DNA from: UBA1858 sp965262455
GTDB lineage: Bacteria; Pseudomonadota; Gammaproteobacteria; UBA4575
Direction: 5' to 3'
Assembly: GCA_965262455.1 (NCBI GenBank)
Contig: CBDHFH010000008.1
Coordinates: 310,001-374,000 of the forward strand
Length of the DNA: 64,000 nt
Below the pieces are notes generated by a model, which saw only the letters and a program-made list of their open reading frames with translations, was not told where the DNA came from and ran no database searches. Positions 49,596 through 59,063 of the stretch are shown here, in pieces. Position 1 is the stretch's first letter; the number at the start of each line of letters is the position of its first letter. The translations under genes and the position numbers were made by a program.

Positions 49596-49682
49596 ACGGT
49601 CTATTTCGACCGATAATGTGTACAGTAATAATTTACCTGATCACTATAATTATTAGTGTAGTTTCTCTCCTTCTGAAGCTGA

Positions 49683-49713
49683 CCCGCAGCAATTTATTAC
49701 TGCGGGTTTTTTT
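49683..49713 (+). terminator. Rho-independent terminator after the PilZ gene
   Basis: CCCGCAG (49683-49689) pairs with CTGCGGG (49700-49706), followed by seven T residues. Confidence 0.88.
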
Positions 49714-49837
49714 ATGCCTGCAGCCTTATAAATGACTGTTTAGTCTGTGTATATCTCCAATAGTATCAAGATCTTGTCTCACCAGGAGACAAGTGTTTCA
49801 ATACGTATTACTAAATCACGATAATGAACGTAAAGAT

Positions 49838-50203
49838 ATGAAAGGTTTATTGCTGGTTGCCCACGGCAGTCGTCGCGCCCAATCCAATGAAGAAATTGCC
49901 ACGGTGGCACAGGCGCTGAGAGTAAGAGTTGAGGACCACTATCCGTTCACGACGCATGCATTTCTGGAATTAGCGGAACCGTTGATTCCTGAAGGCATTG
50001 ATCACCTTATTGGCAAAGGAGTGACTGAGATCACGATATTGCCTTATTTCCTCTCTGCTGGACGCCATGTCCATGAAGACGTACCAGGCATCGTAGAGTC
50101 AAAACAGCTGTTACATCCAGATGTGCGAATGACAATCGCCCCATACATTGGTGAGGCCAATGAAATCGTAGATGTCCTGGCCGCAGTATCCAACAGTGCA
50201 TAA
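49838..50203 (+). CDS. CbiX-type sirohydrochlorin cobalto/ferrochelatase, short form
   Basis: 121 residues from ATG 49838, where the conserved start MKGLLLVAHGSRR begins. GTG 49793 with AGGAG close upstream is an alternative that adds 15 residues. His in VAHGSR and the second His region ILPYFLSAGRHVHEDVPGIV are the metal-chelation residues of the class II chelatases. The single-domain size matches CbiXS/SirB. It inserts cobalt or iron into sirohydrochlorin for cobalamin or siroheme; which metal cannot be decided here. Confidence 0.85.
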   Translation: MKGLLLVAHGSRRAQSNEEIATVAQALRVRVEDHYPFTTHAFLELAEPLIPEGIDHLIGKGVTEITILPYFLSAGRHVHEDVPGIVESKQLLHPDVRMTIAPYIGEANEIVDVLAAVSNSA

Positions 50204-50249
50204 TTATTAGGCAATTGACTCGAATATAAACTTATCGAACATAAACCTA

Positions 50250-50954
50250 TTAACGGCCCAGCAACTCCTGAGTGGTAATAGGTTGATAGGGTGAATTTCT
50301 CATTTTGTCGTGGGTATGCATGCGATATTCAACAAATTCAGCACATTCGTTAAAATGCAAAAAAGGATTGCCTTCAATCTGTTCACTTAAGCTTGACGTC
50401 GATTGACACGCGTAATTATGTCCCGGGTGAATACAAGTGTCTGCGGGCAGCTCATGTTTCATTTTCTTTAAGGTAGAAAACATTTGCTCTGGGTCGCCTC
50501 CATTTAAGTCACAGCGACCACACCCAAAGACAAATAATGTGTCGCCAGTAATAATGTCTTCGTTCAGAAAATAACAGGCAGAACCGGGCGTATGGCCCGG
50601 AGTGTGTAATATTTTGATTTCTGTCGAGCCAATTGCAATAGTATCCCCACCATGATGAAGAGCGGGCCTCTCCATTTCACTTTGCCAAAAGTCTGCCTCT
50701 TGTTTAAGTAAATGAAGCTGTGGGTCAGAATAGTTAAGCAGTTCTTCAACCCCATTTATATGATCATGATGACTATGTGTAAGTAAAATATCACTAATAT
50801 AAAGATCGTTAGTTTTGGCAAAATCAATAATCTTTTGTACATCCCAGGCAGGATCGACGACAGCGGCTTGTCGAGTTTTTAGATCGGTAATGAGATAAAT
50901 AAAATTTTCCATCGGACCGAGTTCCATTGACGTGATTTCATATGTTTTGCTCAT
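50250..50954 (-). CDS. Metallo-beta-lactamase-fold hydrolase, glyoxalase II-like
   Basis: 234 residues. The HxHxDH motif (LLTHSHHDHINGVEELL) and the later LHTPGHTPGSACYFLNEDII and CGRCDLNGGDPEQMFSTLKK fit the GloB/persulfide dioxygenase group. CIHPGHNYA supplies another metal His. It could be a hydroxyacylglutathione hydrolase or a related thioesterase. It converges with the CbiX gene. Confidence 0.85.
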   Translation of the reverse strand: MSKTYEITSMELGPMENFIYLITDLKTRQAAVVDPAWDVQKIIDFAKTNDLYISDILLTHSHHDHINGVEELLNYSDPQLHLLKQEADFWQSEMERPALHHGGDTIAIGSTEIKILHTPGHTPGSACYFLNEDIITGDTLFVFGCGRCDLNGGDPEQMFSTLKKMKHELPADTCIHPGHNYACQSTSSLSEQIEGNPFLHFNECAEFVEYRMHTHDKMRNSPYQPITTQELLGR

Positions 50955-51031
50955 AGTGTCTCCGAAAATGTTGCTGCATCATTAAGTGTTCGCGAATATT
51001 TAGAGTAAGAATTTATATAAATCGATGCCCT

Positions 51032-51574
51032 ATGGTCAAATTAAATACGCCTGACATGATGTTACCCGACTATATTGACTATCAGCTAAATATTCTATCA
51101 GTTGGTTTAAACCCATCTATTCCTTCGGTCAAGATGGGTTATTATTTTGCTAATCCGAGGAATCGATTCTGGCGGGCATTTAAACAAGCACATGTGATTG
51201 ACGATGATATTAATATTGATGCTGCAGTGCATGAAAAGCTATTAAAAAACTATTCGATCGGATTCACTGATGTGGTTAAGCGAGCTAGTCGCATGGGGCA
51301 TGAGTTACGCGCTGAAGATTTTAAACGTGATGCTCCAGAGTTACGTGCAAAGATCGAGTGCTATCAGCCAAAATTAATTTGGATTCACGGTAAAATAGCG
51401 ATGAACAAATTTATGCAATATGCTTACGGAGTTAACACTTCCTGGGATTGGGGACTACATCAGATTGATAATATGGATGCGAAAATTTATCTTACCCCTA
51501 ATCCTAGTCCGGCCAATGCTGCCTATGGTCTAGAGGATTTAGTCACTTGGTATCGTGACTTACGGAATTTATGA
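51032..51574 (+). CDS. mug: Mismatch-specific uracil-DNA glycosylase (Mug/TDG family)
   Basis: 180 residues. Motif 1 is SVGLNPSIPSVKMGYYFANP followed by RNRFWRAF, with the active-site Asn of the GINPG-type loop. Motif 2 is LTPNPSPANAAY. It removes uracil or thymine from G mismatches. The start is ATG 51032 without a clear ribosome binding site, divergent from the MBL gene. Confidence 0.88.
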   Translation: MVKLNTPDMMLPDYIDYQLNILSVGLNPSIPSVKMGYYFANPRNRFWRAFKQAHVIDDDINIDAAVHEKLLKNYSIGFTDVVKRASRMGHELRAEDFKRDAPELRAKIECYQPKLIWIHGKIAMNKFMQYAYGVNTSWDWGLHQIDNMDAKIYLTPNPSPANAAYGLEDLVTWYRDLRNL

Positions 51575-51633
51575 ACCATATCTAATCTCATGTATCTTAA
51601 TGCAGTGCGAAACAATACACGTAGGTTTTGGTA

Positions 51634-51996
51634 GTGGTTAAGAGATTCTTTCAGCTAGCTTTCATAGTATTGATACTGCTGTCTTTATTTTTATCATTGT
51701 CTCCAGGCGCGGGAGGTGTGCCGCTATTGTGGAATGATAAAATGATTCATTGTATGAGTTATTTCGTGTTAATAATGGCGTTAGATTTTGCTTGGCGTTC
51801 AGGTAAAGACATCATTATTAAGTCGATAATGGTATTGGTTTATAGTTGTTTAATAGAATATGGACAGAGTTTTGTGCCTGGTAGAGAGATGTCATTGGGT
51901 GACATGGCAGCAAATGCCAGTGGGATAATTTTATTTTTGCTCGTCATTCCTCTGTTTAAACAGTTTGGTGTTTATGGGTATTTGAAGTTGACGTAG
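51634..51996 (+). CDS. VanZ-like membrane protein
   Basis: About 120 residues with four hydrophobic helices (FFQLAFIVLILLSLFLSLSP, KMIHCMSYFVLIMALDFAW). The segment LIEYGQSFVPGREMSLGDMA is the VanZ-family signature. GTG 51634 or TTG 51628 are possible starts; no ATG fits. It precedes dsbB by 9 nt and is likely cotranscribed. The function of chromosomal VanZ-like proteins is unclear. Confidence 0.8.
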   Translation: MVKRFFQLAFIVLILLSLFLSLSPGAGGVPLLWNDKMIHCMSYFVLIMALDFAWRSGKDIIIKSIMVLVYSCLIEYGQSFVPGREMSLGDMAANASGIILFLLVIPLFKQFGVYGYLKLT

Positions 51997-52005
51997 GGTT
52001 TATAA

Positions 52006-52494
52006 ATGTATCGATTGATTAACTTAAGTATTGTTTCGATAGTGATAGCGTCAATGTTATTCGCTATTTATTACCTGGAAGGAATGTTGCATCTAGATCC
52101 CTGTCCTTTATGCATGGTCGATCGTGCGATATTAGTCGTGATTGCAGTGATCAGTTTGCTAGCAGGGTTGCATAATTCGGATGGCTTTATGCGCTGGGTG
52201 TATACATCACTAGCAGTGATTTTCAGCGGTATAGGTATTGCGGTTGCAGCCAGACATATTTGGTTGCAGGGACTTCCGCCGGATCAGGTGCCGGAATGTG
52301 GGCCAGATTTAAATTATATGTTGGAAGTATTTCCAATCGCAGATGTAATAAAACGCATCTTTACCGGTTCAGGTGAGTGTGCGGAAGTAAGCTGGACATT
52401 TCTTGGCTTAACTATTCCGCAACAGACACTGATTCTATTTATTATATTATTAATAATGACACTATTTGCTCACTTTCAGCGTCGCTCACGCTAA
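52006..52494 (+). CDS. dsbB: Disulfide bond formation protein DsbB
   Basis: 162 residues, four transmembrane helices. The CxxC pair is Cys33/Cys36 (LDPCPLCMVDR). The second periplasmic loop carries Cys98 and Cys125 (VPECGPDLNYML, GSGECAEVSW). It reoxidises DsbA and passes electrons to quinone. It lies directly after the VanZ-like gene. No dsbA is in the window. Confidence 0.94.
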   Translation: MYRLINLSIVSIVIASMLFAIYYLEGMLHLDPCPLCMVDRAILVVIAVISLLAGLHNSDGFMRWVYTSLAVIFSGIGIAVAARHIWLQGLPPDQVPECGPDLNYMLEVFPIADVIKRIFTGSGECAEVSWTFLGLTIPQQTLILFIILLIMTLFAHFQRRSR

Positions 52495-52581
52495 ATTAAG
52501 TTAATATAGCTGTACGTTAAATTACAATAATCGTTATAATTTAATTTTTGCATTGGTGGTCATCTCGACCACACGAAAGTG

Positions 52582-53748
52582 ATGAGTACAACTACACTGG
52601 AAGTAAAACAAGCCTCTGTGAGAACAACAACAGCTACAAAATTCGTTTCTTTAAGAGGCGATTATGGTACCGGTGATTTTGTCATGCATCGTGGCGGTAT
52701 CCTCAAGGAAGTGATTATTGCTTATGAAGCTTGGGGCACATTATCTGACAATCATGATAATGTCGTGCTTGTGTTTGGCGGTTTATCACCTTCAGCACAT
52801 GCATGTTCATCTGAGCTAGATCCTTCTAAGGGCTGGTGGGAATATATGATAGGCCCAGGCAAGCCTATAGATACTGATAAGTATTATGTCATTTGTGTCA
52901 ACACATTAGGTAGTTGTTTTGGTTCCACAAGTCCTTCATCAATTAACCCTGAGACTAATCAAATCTATGGATTAGACTTCCCTGATTTAAGTATTGAGGA
53001 TGTTGCTAAATCTGCCCATCATGCATTACAAGATTTAGGTATCGATCATTTACATACTGTGGTTGGGAGTTCAATGGGGGGTATGTCTTCTCTTGCTTAT
53101 GCACTGATGTATCCTGATGAGGTCGATCATTTGATTACTATTTCCGCGGCGACTAGGGCATTACCATTCACGATTGCAGTGCGTTCTTTACAACGTGAGA
53201 TTATTCGTTGTGACCCTGCATTTAATAATGGTCAGTACGCTCAAGATAAAGAGCCAGAGAGTGGCATGGTGCTGGCGCGTAAATTGGGTCTGATGTCCTA
53301 TCGGGCGGCTGAAGAATGGCATCAACGATTTAATCGCGCACGTGTCAGCGCGGATAGAAAATCTGAAGATCGATTTGGTATAGAGTTCGAAGTAGAGTCG
53401 TATTTAGATTATAACGCGCATAAGTTTGTTAAGACGTTTGATGCAAATAGTTATTTATATTTATCTCGTGCAATGGATTTGTTTGATGTGGCTGATCATG
53501 GTGGATCTGTGAATGCTGGCTTAGCTATGATCCAGACTAAAAATGCACTGGTGATTGGTGTAGAAACAGATATCTTATTTCCAGTGCATCAACAAAAAGA
53601 AATTGCGGACGGTATTAGCAAAGCAGGCCGTCAAGTAGAGTATGTTCAATTAGACTCTATAAATGGGCATGATTCATTTTTAGTTGATGAAGTGCACTTC
53701 GCGCCGGTGATTAGAAAATTTTTTGAGACCAACGAACTGGCTAATTAA
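52582..53748 (+). CDS. metX: Homoserine O-acyltransferase MetX
   Basis: 388 residues, from ATG 52582. An alpha/beta-hydrolase with the nucleophile Ser164 in VVGSSMGGMSS and catalytic Asp/His in IGVETDILFPVHQQKEIADG and INGHDSFLVD. It acylates homoserine in methionine synthesis; whether acetyl- or succinyl-CoA is used cannot be read with confidence, and many gammaproteobacterial MetX enzymes use succinyl-CoA. metW, which often follows metX, is absent here; a terminator follows instead. Confidence 0.92.
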   Translation: MSTTTLEVKQASVRTTTATKFVSLRGDYGTGDFVMHRGGILKEVIIAYEAWGTLSDNHDNVVLVFGGLSPSAHACSSELDPSKGWWEYMIGPGKPIDTDKYYVICVNTLGSCFGSTSPSSINPETNQIYGLDFPDLSIEDVAKSAHHALQDLGIDHLHTVVGSSMGGMSSLAYALMYPDEVDHLITISAATRALPFTIAVRSLQREIIRCDPAFNNGQYAQDKEPESGMVLARKLGLMSYRAAEEWHQRFNRARVSADRKSEDRFGIEFEVESYLDYNAHKFVKTFDANSYLYLSRAMDLFDVADHGGSVNAGLAMIQTKNALVIGVETDILFPVHQQKEIADGISKAGRQVEYVQLDSINGHDSFLVDEVHFAPVIRKFFETNELAN

Positions 53749-53771
53749 TTGAATTAAAACTTAGTGGGAAT

Positions 53772-53808
53772 AAAAAAGGCCAGTGCTGATTTCACACTGG
53801 CCTTTTTT
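53772..53808. terminator. Bidirectional terminator between metX and gltA
   Basis: AAAAAAGGCCAGTG (53772-53785) and CACTGGCCTTTTTT (53795-53808) form a 14-bp perfect stem with a 9-nt loop, between convergent genes. Confidence 0.93.
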
Positions 53809-53824
53809 GTTGGTTTGAGATTAA

Positions 53825-55138
53825 TTAACGTTTGTTAATGTCGACATACTCCTTGCCTACATATCCAGTGTATAACTGACGTGGTCTGCCGATGCGTGCA
53901 TCTGGATCACTCATCATTTCCATCCAATGTGAGAGCCAACCTACCGTTCTGGATAAAGCAAAGATGACAGTAAACATGCTTACTGGTATCCCGATCGCTT
54001 GGAAGATGATACCTGAGTAGAAGTCTACATTAGGATACAGTTTGCGCTTGATGAAGTAGTCGTCTTCAAGTGCAATTTTTTCAAGGTCCATTGCAATCTT
54101 GAGTAAAGGTTTATTTGGATTGTCGTCACCTAATTCGTTGAGTAAATCATGACAAATTTCACGAATAATTTTTGCACGGGGATCATAATTTTTATAAACA
54201 CGATGGCCAAAGCCCATCAGGCGGAAGCGATCATCTTTATCCTTAGCGCGTGCAATATAATGCGAGAGGTCTTTGCCGGATTCTACTATCTCATTCAACA
54301 TCTTAATCACAGCTTCATTAGCACCACCATGGGCAGGTCCCCATAGCGAGCCAATACCAGCGGACAGCGCGGCAAATGGGCTGGCTTCAGAGCTACCAGT
54401 TAAACGTACGGTGGAAGTTGATGCATTTTGTTCATGATCAGCATGTAAAATAAGAATTAAATCCATTGCACGTACCATCGTTGGTGACGGTTTATGCAAA
54501 CGTCCAGGCATGCTGAACAGCATATGTAAGAAGTCTGCCGTGTAATCTAATTCAAGATTCGGATAGTTAAATGGTTGACCCAACGCATATTTGTAACACC
54601 AGCTGGCAATTGTAGGGACTTTAGCGATTAATCGATGCGCTGCTATTTCGCGAGAAAGTGGGTCGTGAACATCAACTTCTTCATGATAGAAAGCGGCTAA
54701 GGCACCCACCGAGGCCACCATCATTGCCATGGGGTGTGCATCATGACGGAAGCCAAGAAAAAAGCGGCGCATTTTTTCATCGATTAGTTTTCTTTTCTTA
54801 ATTGAACCGGTGTACTCATCAAGTTGAGTTTGTGTCGGTAGTTCGCCATACAGTAACAAGTAACAGACTTCATCATAGTTACTATGTTCTGCCATCTGTT
54901 CAATGGAATAGCCGCGGTAGGCGAGGCGGCCTTCACCACCATCAATAAACGTGATTTTACTATCGCAACTTGCGGTGGACATGAAGCCCGGATCAAACGT
55001 GAAATATCCCAGTTCCTTATAGAGAGCTCTTATATCTATCGTGGCGGGACCGTCTGTGCCTTCCAAGACCGGTAACTCTACTTGTTTGCCTGTGGAATTA
55101 TCGGTAATAGTGACGGTTCTGTTTGACTGACTAGACAT
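53825..55138 (-). CDS. gltA: Type II citrate synthase GltA
   Basis: 437 residues, typical of the NADH-sensitive hexameric type. Catalytic His regions are LHADHEQNASTSTVR and GPAHGGANEA, with FGHRVYKNYDPRAK carrying active-site residues. The N-terminal small beta domain is present. It condenses oxaloacetate with acetyl-CoA. AGGAGG lies just before the start. The 277-bp gap upstream carries two overlapping stem-loops. Confidence 0.97.
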   Translation of the reverse strand: MSSQSNRTVTITDNSTGKQVELPVLEGTDGPATIDIRALYKELGYFTFDPGFMSTASCDSKITFIDGGEGRLAYRGYSIEQMAEHSNYDEVCYLLLYGELPTQTQLDEYTGSIKKRKLIDEKMRRFFLGFRHDAHPMAMMVASVGALAAFYHEEVDVHDPLSREIAAHRLIAKVPTIASWCYKYALGQPFNYPNLELDYTADFLHMLFSMPGRLHKPSPTMVRAMDLILILHADHEQNASTSTVRLTGSSEASPFAALSAGIGSLWGPAHGGANEAVIKMLNEIVESGKDLSHYIARAKDKDDRFRLMGFGHRVYKNYDPRAKIIREICHDLLNELGDDNPNKPLLKIAMDLEKIALEDDYFIKRKLYPNVDFYSGIIFQAIGIPVSMFTVIFALSRTVGWLSHWMEMMSDPDARIGRPRQLYTGYVGKEYVDINKR

Positions 55139-55303
55139 TTTTAGTCCTCCTGGATTCTAGTTCTATGTCCGTTATAAGGATTACTAGGTTAAATGTATTC
55201 AACTGCTGAATTAGTGAATAATCGGCAGTACATAATAATTTTAATTAAATAGTAACTTTAACTGACTGATTTTTTGTAAATTAGAAAGTTTCAAGAAAAT
55301 CTT

Positions 55304-55345
55304 AAACGGATGATATCAAATTATGCTCCGTTTTTTGCGGGGCAT
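55304..55345 (-). promoter_or_regulatory. Two mutually exclusive stem-loops upstream of gltA
   Basis: ATGCTCCG (55323-55330) pairs with CGGGGCAT (55338-55345). TCCGTTT (55327-55333) also pairs with AAACGGA (55304-55310). Both share the TCCG bases, so only one can form at a time. Between mobB and gltA this could be an mobBA terminator or a gltA leader switch. Confidence 0.4.
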
Positions 55346-55415
55346 TTTACTTACTTAAGAGTATAGACGATATCGAAATGAATAATTGGTCTTGTCGCAC
55401 ACAATTATTCATTGA

Positions 55416-55943
55416 TTAGAGATTGAAGTGACTAATTATAAATTGCGCAATCTCCTCAGGCGCATTGATATCTAGACAACGAATATGTGTCGGCACATGG
55501 CACGCTTGGTCTGAGGCCAATGCAACAATATTATTGTCAGTGTGACACATCACTGGCTGCCCTAGACTAGGGCGGTGTAATTCAATTTTGGTAAAGCTTT
55601 CTTTTTTAAATCCTTCGACAAGAATTAAATCGATGTTTTTATGATCGACTTGTTCAATTAGCTCAGATAATACTAATTCATCTTGATTATCTGCTAGCTC
55701 AGTCATTAATGCCCATCGTCGTGCAGATGATATTAACATCTGTGTCGCACCTGCATGACGCAGTTCGTAGCTATCTTTGCCTTTTTGATCAACATCAAAA
55801 TTATGATGGGCATGTTTGATGACAGCCAATCGAATACCGTGATGTTTCAATAGCGGTATTAATTGAGTAAGAAGCGTAGTTTTTCCGGTGCCGCTATAAG
55901 CACAGAATCCCATTAACGGTGTCGGGCATTGGTTAAGTTGCAT
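55416..55943 (-). CDS. mobB: Molybdopterin-guanine dinucleotide biosynthesis protein MobB
   Basis: 175 residues. The P-loop is CAYSGTGKTTLLTQLI, with VIKHAHHNFDVDQKGKDSYE and LRHAGATQMLISSARRWALM as MobB signatures. LILVEGFKKESFTKIELHRP is Walker-B-like. It binds GTP and assists MobA in Mo-bis-MGD synthesis. It follows mobA after 2 nt. Confidence 0.95.
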   Translation of the reverse strand: MQLNQCPTPLMGFCAYSGTGKTTLLTQLIPLLKHHGIRLAVIKHAHHNFDVDQKGKDSYELRHAGATQMLISSARRWALMTELADNQDELVLSELIEQVDHKNIDLILVEGFKKESFTKIELHRPSLGQPVMCHTDNNIVALASDQACHVPTHIRCLDINAPEEIAQFIISHFNL

Positions 55944-55945
55944 AA

Positions 55946-56536
55946 TTATAATAATGTACTTGCCGCGGCCAGCTCGGCAGGGGTATTGATATTGGTGAAC
56001 ATCTCAGCACATGATGAAAAATCTGCTCTAGCAAATTGATGTTGTTCATACCAACGATCAATTTTGCGCTCACCTGAATCTAAATATTTTCTTAAATCGG
56101 GCAATAGTGTTGAATGTATTAATGCGTATACAGGTTGAATGCGCTGACCATCATATGCCACGCTTATCGTGCTGTTAGCTTGTTCTGCAGAGGCGAGCAA
56201 GGTATCTATATAGTGTTGATTTAATAATGGGCCATCACAAGGCACTGTTGCAATATAATCTGTATTGCAATGTTGAATGCCGCTTGCTATGCCAGCCAGA
56301 GGGCCTTGGTAATCTGCCATATCATCGCTAATAACAGTGTATCCGTACGACTCATAATCTCTGATGTTACGATTTGCATTAATGATTATGGTCGCGACTT
56401 GTGGCGCTAGTGCCTCAATAATGTAACTGATCATTGGTCGACCTTCCAGTTTGATCAACCCCTTGTCTGTTCCTCCCATGCGCCGAGCGAGGCCGCCCGC
56501 AAGAATTAAACCAGTAACATTTTTGTGTGTTTTCAT
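55946..56536 (-). CDS. mobA: Molybdenum cofactor guanylyltransferase MobA
   Basis: 196 residues. The nucleotidyltransferase signature is GLILAGGLARRMGGTDKGLI. DDMADYQGPLAGIASGIQHC and VPCDGPLL follow. It attaches GMP from GTP to molybdopterin. It is the first gene of mobAB and divergent from a DUF1244 gene. Its presence implies bis-MGD enzymes such as DMSO-reductase-family proteins elsewhere in the genome. Confidence 0.95.
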   Translation of the reverse strand: MKTHKNVTGLILAGGLARRMGGTDKGLIKLEGRPMISYIIEALAPQVATIIINANRNIRDYESYGYTVISDDMADYQGPLAGIASGIQHCNTDYIATVPCDGPLLNQHYIDTLLASAEQANSTISVAYDGQRIQPVYALIHSTLLPDLRKYLDSGERKIDRWYEQHQFARADFSSCAEMFTNINTPAELAAASTLL

Positions 56537-56630
56537 GTCGATTACGCACAGATCACGGTAATATAATTAACTGAACCAATTTATAAAGATTCATTATATA
56601 GTTTTCAGATGTAATAAGGAGTTTATTTAA

Positions 56631-56924
56631 ATGACAGATAAATTAAAACAGAGGGAAATTGAAGCTGCTGTTTTTCGCAGATTAGTTGCTCATCTTCAGG
56701 CTAAAACAGATGTGCAAAACATTGACTTAATGAACTTAGCTGATTTTTGTCGTAATTGTTTATCCAAGTGGTATGTGGCCGCAGCCAAAGAGGAGGGTAT
56801 TGACATAGATTATGATCAAGCGCGCGAACTAGTTTATGGGATGCCTTATTCGGAATGGAAACAGAAATATCAAAAAGAAGCCACCCCCGAACAAATGGCG
56901 GCATTTAATGCGCGTAATAAGTAA
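56631..56924 (+). CDS. DUF1244 family protein
   Basis: 97 residues. VFRRLVAHLQAKTDVQNIDL, then MNLADFCRNCLSKWYVAAA and YGMPYSEWKQKYQKEA are the strongly conserved DUF1244 blocks. It has two conserved Cys in CRNC. AAGGAG precedes ATG 56631. It lies 14 nt before moeB, which suggests cotranscription. The function of the family is unknown. Confidence 0.9.
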   Translation: MTDKLKQREIEAAVFRRLVAHLQAKTDVQNIDLMNLADFCRNCLSKWYVAAAKEEGIDIDYDQARELVYGMPYSEWKQKYQKEATPEQMAAFNARNK

Positions 56925-56938
56925 TTTAATTTGTTGCA

Positions 56939-57703
56939 ATGACAAACACCAACCAACTGTCTGATACGCAATTATTGCAATACAGTCGTCAGATTATGTT
57001 GCCGCAGATTGATGTATCTGGGCAACAGACGTTAATGGATTCAAATGTGTTGGTGTTAGGCGCGGGTGGACTGGGTTGTCCCGCATTATTATATCTCGCC
57101 ACCGCTGGCGTGGGGACAATTGTAATTGTTGATCACGATAAGGTGGATAGGTCGAATATACAAAGACAGATCTTATATTCAGCGGCAGATATAGGACTAC
57201 ATAAAGCGGATGTTGCAAGCGAAAAATTACGACATTTTGCTGAAGATATAGTTGTCACTCCCGTTAATCAATTGCCTGAAGATGCGGAATTACTAGATCA
57301 TATCAACGCAGCTGATCTGGTTTTGGATGGTACTGATAACTTTGCAGCGCGCTATCGACATAACCAAACATGTTTAGCTGCAAAAACACCATTAGTGTCC
57401 GGTGCTGTGATTCGCTTTGAAGGTCAAGTTGCGACATTTGATTCAAGAGACCCTGGTTCGCCGTGTTACCATTGCTTGTACTCGAATGCAGTTGATGATG
57501 AACAACTGAACTGCAGTGAAAATGGTGTGTTAGGTCCTGTTGCAGGCATGATTGGTACGGTAATGGCAACTGAGGCAATTAAGGTGCTGCTGAATATCGG
57601 TGAATCATTGACTGGCAGACTCCTGCTTCTGGATGCATTAGATATGCAATGGCGCTCATTAACGCTGCGTAAAGATAAAAATTGTCCAGCATGTTCTACT
57701 TAA
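56939..57703 (+). CDS. moeB: Molybdopterin-synthase adenylyltransferase MoeB (HesA/MoeB/ThiF family)
   Basis: 254 residues, MoeB length without a rhodanese domain. The ATP site is GAGGLGCPALLYLATAGVGT with VDHDKVDRSNIQRQILY. Zinc is held by CYHCLY and CPACST. It adenylates the C-terminus of MoaD (or ThiS) for sulfur loading. Opposite mobAB, it makes this a small molybdenum-cofactor locus, though a ThiF role cannot be excluded. It is 1 nt before the YihY-type gene. Confidence 0.9.
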   Translation: MTNTNQLSDTQLLQYSRQIMLPQIDVSGQQTLMDSNVLVLGAGGLGCPALLYLATAGVGTIVIVDHDKVDRSNIQRQILYSAADIGLHKADVASEKLRHFAEDIVVTPVNQLPEDAELLDHINAADLVLDGTDNFAARYRHNQTCLAAKTPLVSGAVIRFEGQVATFDSRDPGSPCYHCLYSNAVDDEQLNCSENGVLGPVAGMIGTVMATEAIKVLLNIGESLTGRLLLLDALDMQWRSLTLRKDKNCPACST

Positions 57704-57704
57704 T

Positions 57705-59063
57705 ATGACACCAGCAATCTCACAATATTTTACTGATACGATCTGGAAAGTTGATGTTAAATCTCAGCCATTACTGAAGCGATTCTTAATTAGTATTGTT
57801 CGTTTTGTATATTTGATCATTGCGGATCTTTCTAATGGGCAATTAAATTTACGTGCAATGTCGCTGGTGTTTACCACTATTCTGTCTTTTGTCCCATTGA
57901 TTGCAGTGAGTTTTTCGGTATTAAAAGCCTTTGATGTACATAATCAAATTGAACCAGCCTTGCTGCGATTATTTGCCCCCATGGGAGAACAAGCCACTGA
58001 GCTGACAAGTAATATCATCGGATTTGTTGATAATGTAAAAGTAGGCTTGCTGGGTACAATTGGCATTGCATTTTTGTTTTATTCTGTAATTTCGTTGCTG
58101 ACGAAAGTCGAAGAAGCCTTTAATTACACCTGGCGAATTAAGAAAACTCGAACGCTGGCTGAACGATTCAGTAATTATTTGAGTGTGTTGATGGTTGGGC
58201 CCGTCTTGGTATTTACAGCGATGGGTACTACCGCTAGTTTGCTTAATAATTCAGTCACTCAAAGTCTTGCGACGATAGAGCCATTTGGCATGTTGCTAGA
58301 GCTGACTACGAAATTAATTCCCTATATATTGATTATTTCGGCATTTACTTTTGTGTATTCATTTGTTCCTAATACAAAAGTGCGATTCATTCCTGCTCTG
58401 ACTGGCGGAATAGCGGCTGGAATACTATGGCAGTCAGTGGGTTATTTGTATGCATTATTTATTGCGCAATCCTCTACGCAAACAGCTATTTATGCCGGAT
58501 TTGCGATCTTGTTTTTCTTTATGACCTGGTTATATCTCAATTGGTTGATTTTATTAGTTGGCTCAAGTATTGCCTTTTACCGTCAGTATCCAGAATATTT
58601 AATGGCTAAAACACATGACATTGCGTTAAATAATCAAGATCGTGAACGTTTGGCTTTGAATATATTGCTGCTTATTGGCAGTCATTTTTATCAGCGTAAT
58701 TCGCCTGTCAGTATCGAGACTATCATGGATGAGTTAGCATGCCCCAAGCAAGCGGTAGATGAAATATTACATTGCTATCAAGCCGCCGGCATATTACATC
58801 AAGTAGGAAGTTTAAAACCCACCTATACGCCTGCAATACCACTAGAGAATTTAACCGTGTTAGAAGCATATCAAGCTATTCGCACAAGTTATGCTAGTTA
58901 TTCACCAATTGTTAGGCATAATACTCACACCGATTTAGCAACGCCGGTGATTCAACGTATCGAAAAATCAATTGAAGATGAACTTGGTGAACTAACAATA
59001 AAACAATTAATCAAAGCCAAAATTGATCAACAACCCATTAACTTTGTCGTGGCGCAATCATAA
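57705..59063 (+). CDS. YihY/virulence-factor-BrkB family membrane protein
   Basis: 452 residues. The YihY domain (about 25-310) has six transmembrane helices and the motifs RAMSLVFTTILSFVPLIAVS, EEAFNYTWRIKKTRTLAERF and PNTKVRFIPALTGGIAAGIL. The C-terminal 140 residues look like a winged-helix cytoplasmic region. It was once mis-called ribonuclease BN; the true role is unsettled. It overlaps the next gene by 1 nt. Confidence 0.9.
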   Translation: MTPAISQYFTDTIWKVDVKSQPLLKRFLISIVRFVYLIIADLSNGQLNLRAMSLVFTTILSFVPLIAVSFSVLKAFDVHNQIEPALLRLFAPMGEQATELTSNIIGFVDNVKVGLLGTIGIAFLFYSVISLLTKVEEAFNYTWRIKKTRTLAERFSNYLSVLMVGPVLVFTAMGTTASLLNNSVTQSLATIEPFGMLLELTTKLIPYILIISAFTFVYSFVPNTKVRFIPALTGGIAAGILWQSVGYLYALFIAQSSTQTAIYAGFAILFFFMTWLYLNWLILLVGSSIAFYRQYPEYLMAKTHDIALNNQDRERLALNILLLIGSHFYQRNSPVSIETIMDELACPKQAVDEILHCYQAAGILHQVGSLKPTYTPAIPLENLTVLEAYQAIRTSYASYSPIVRHNTHTDLATPVIQRIEKSIEDELGELTIKQLIKAKIDQQPINFVVAQS

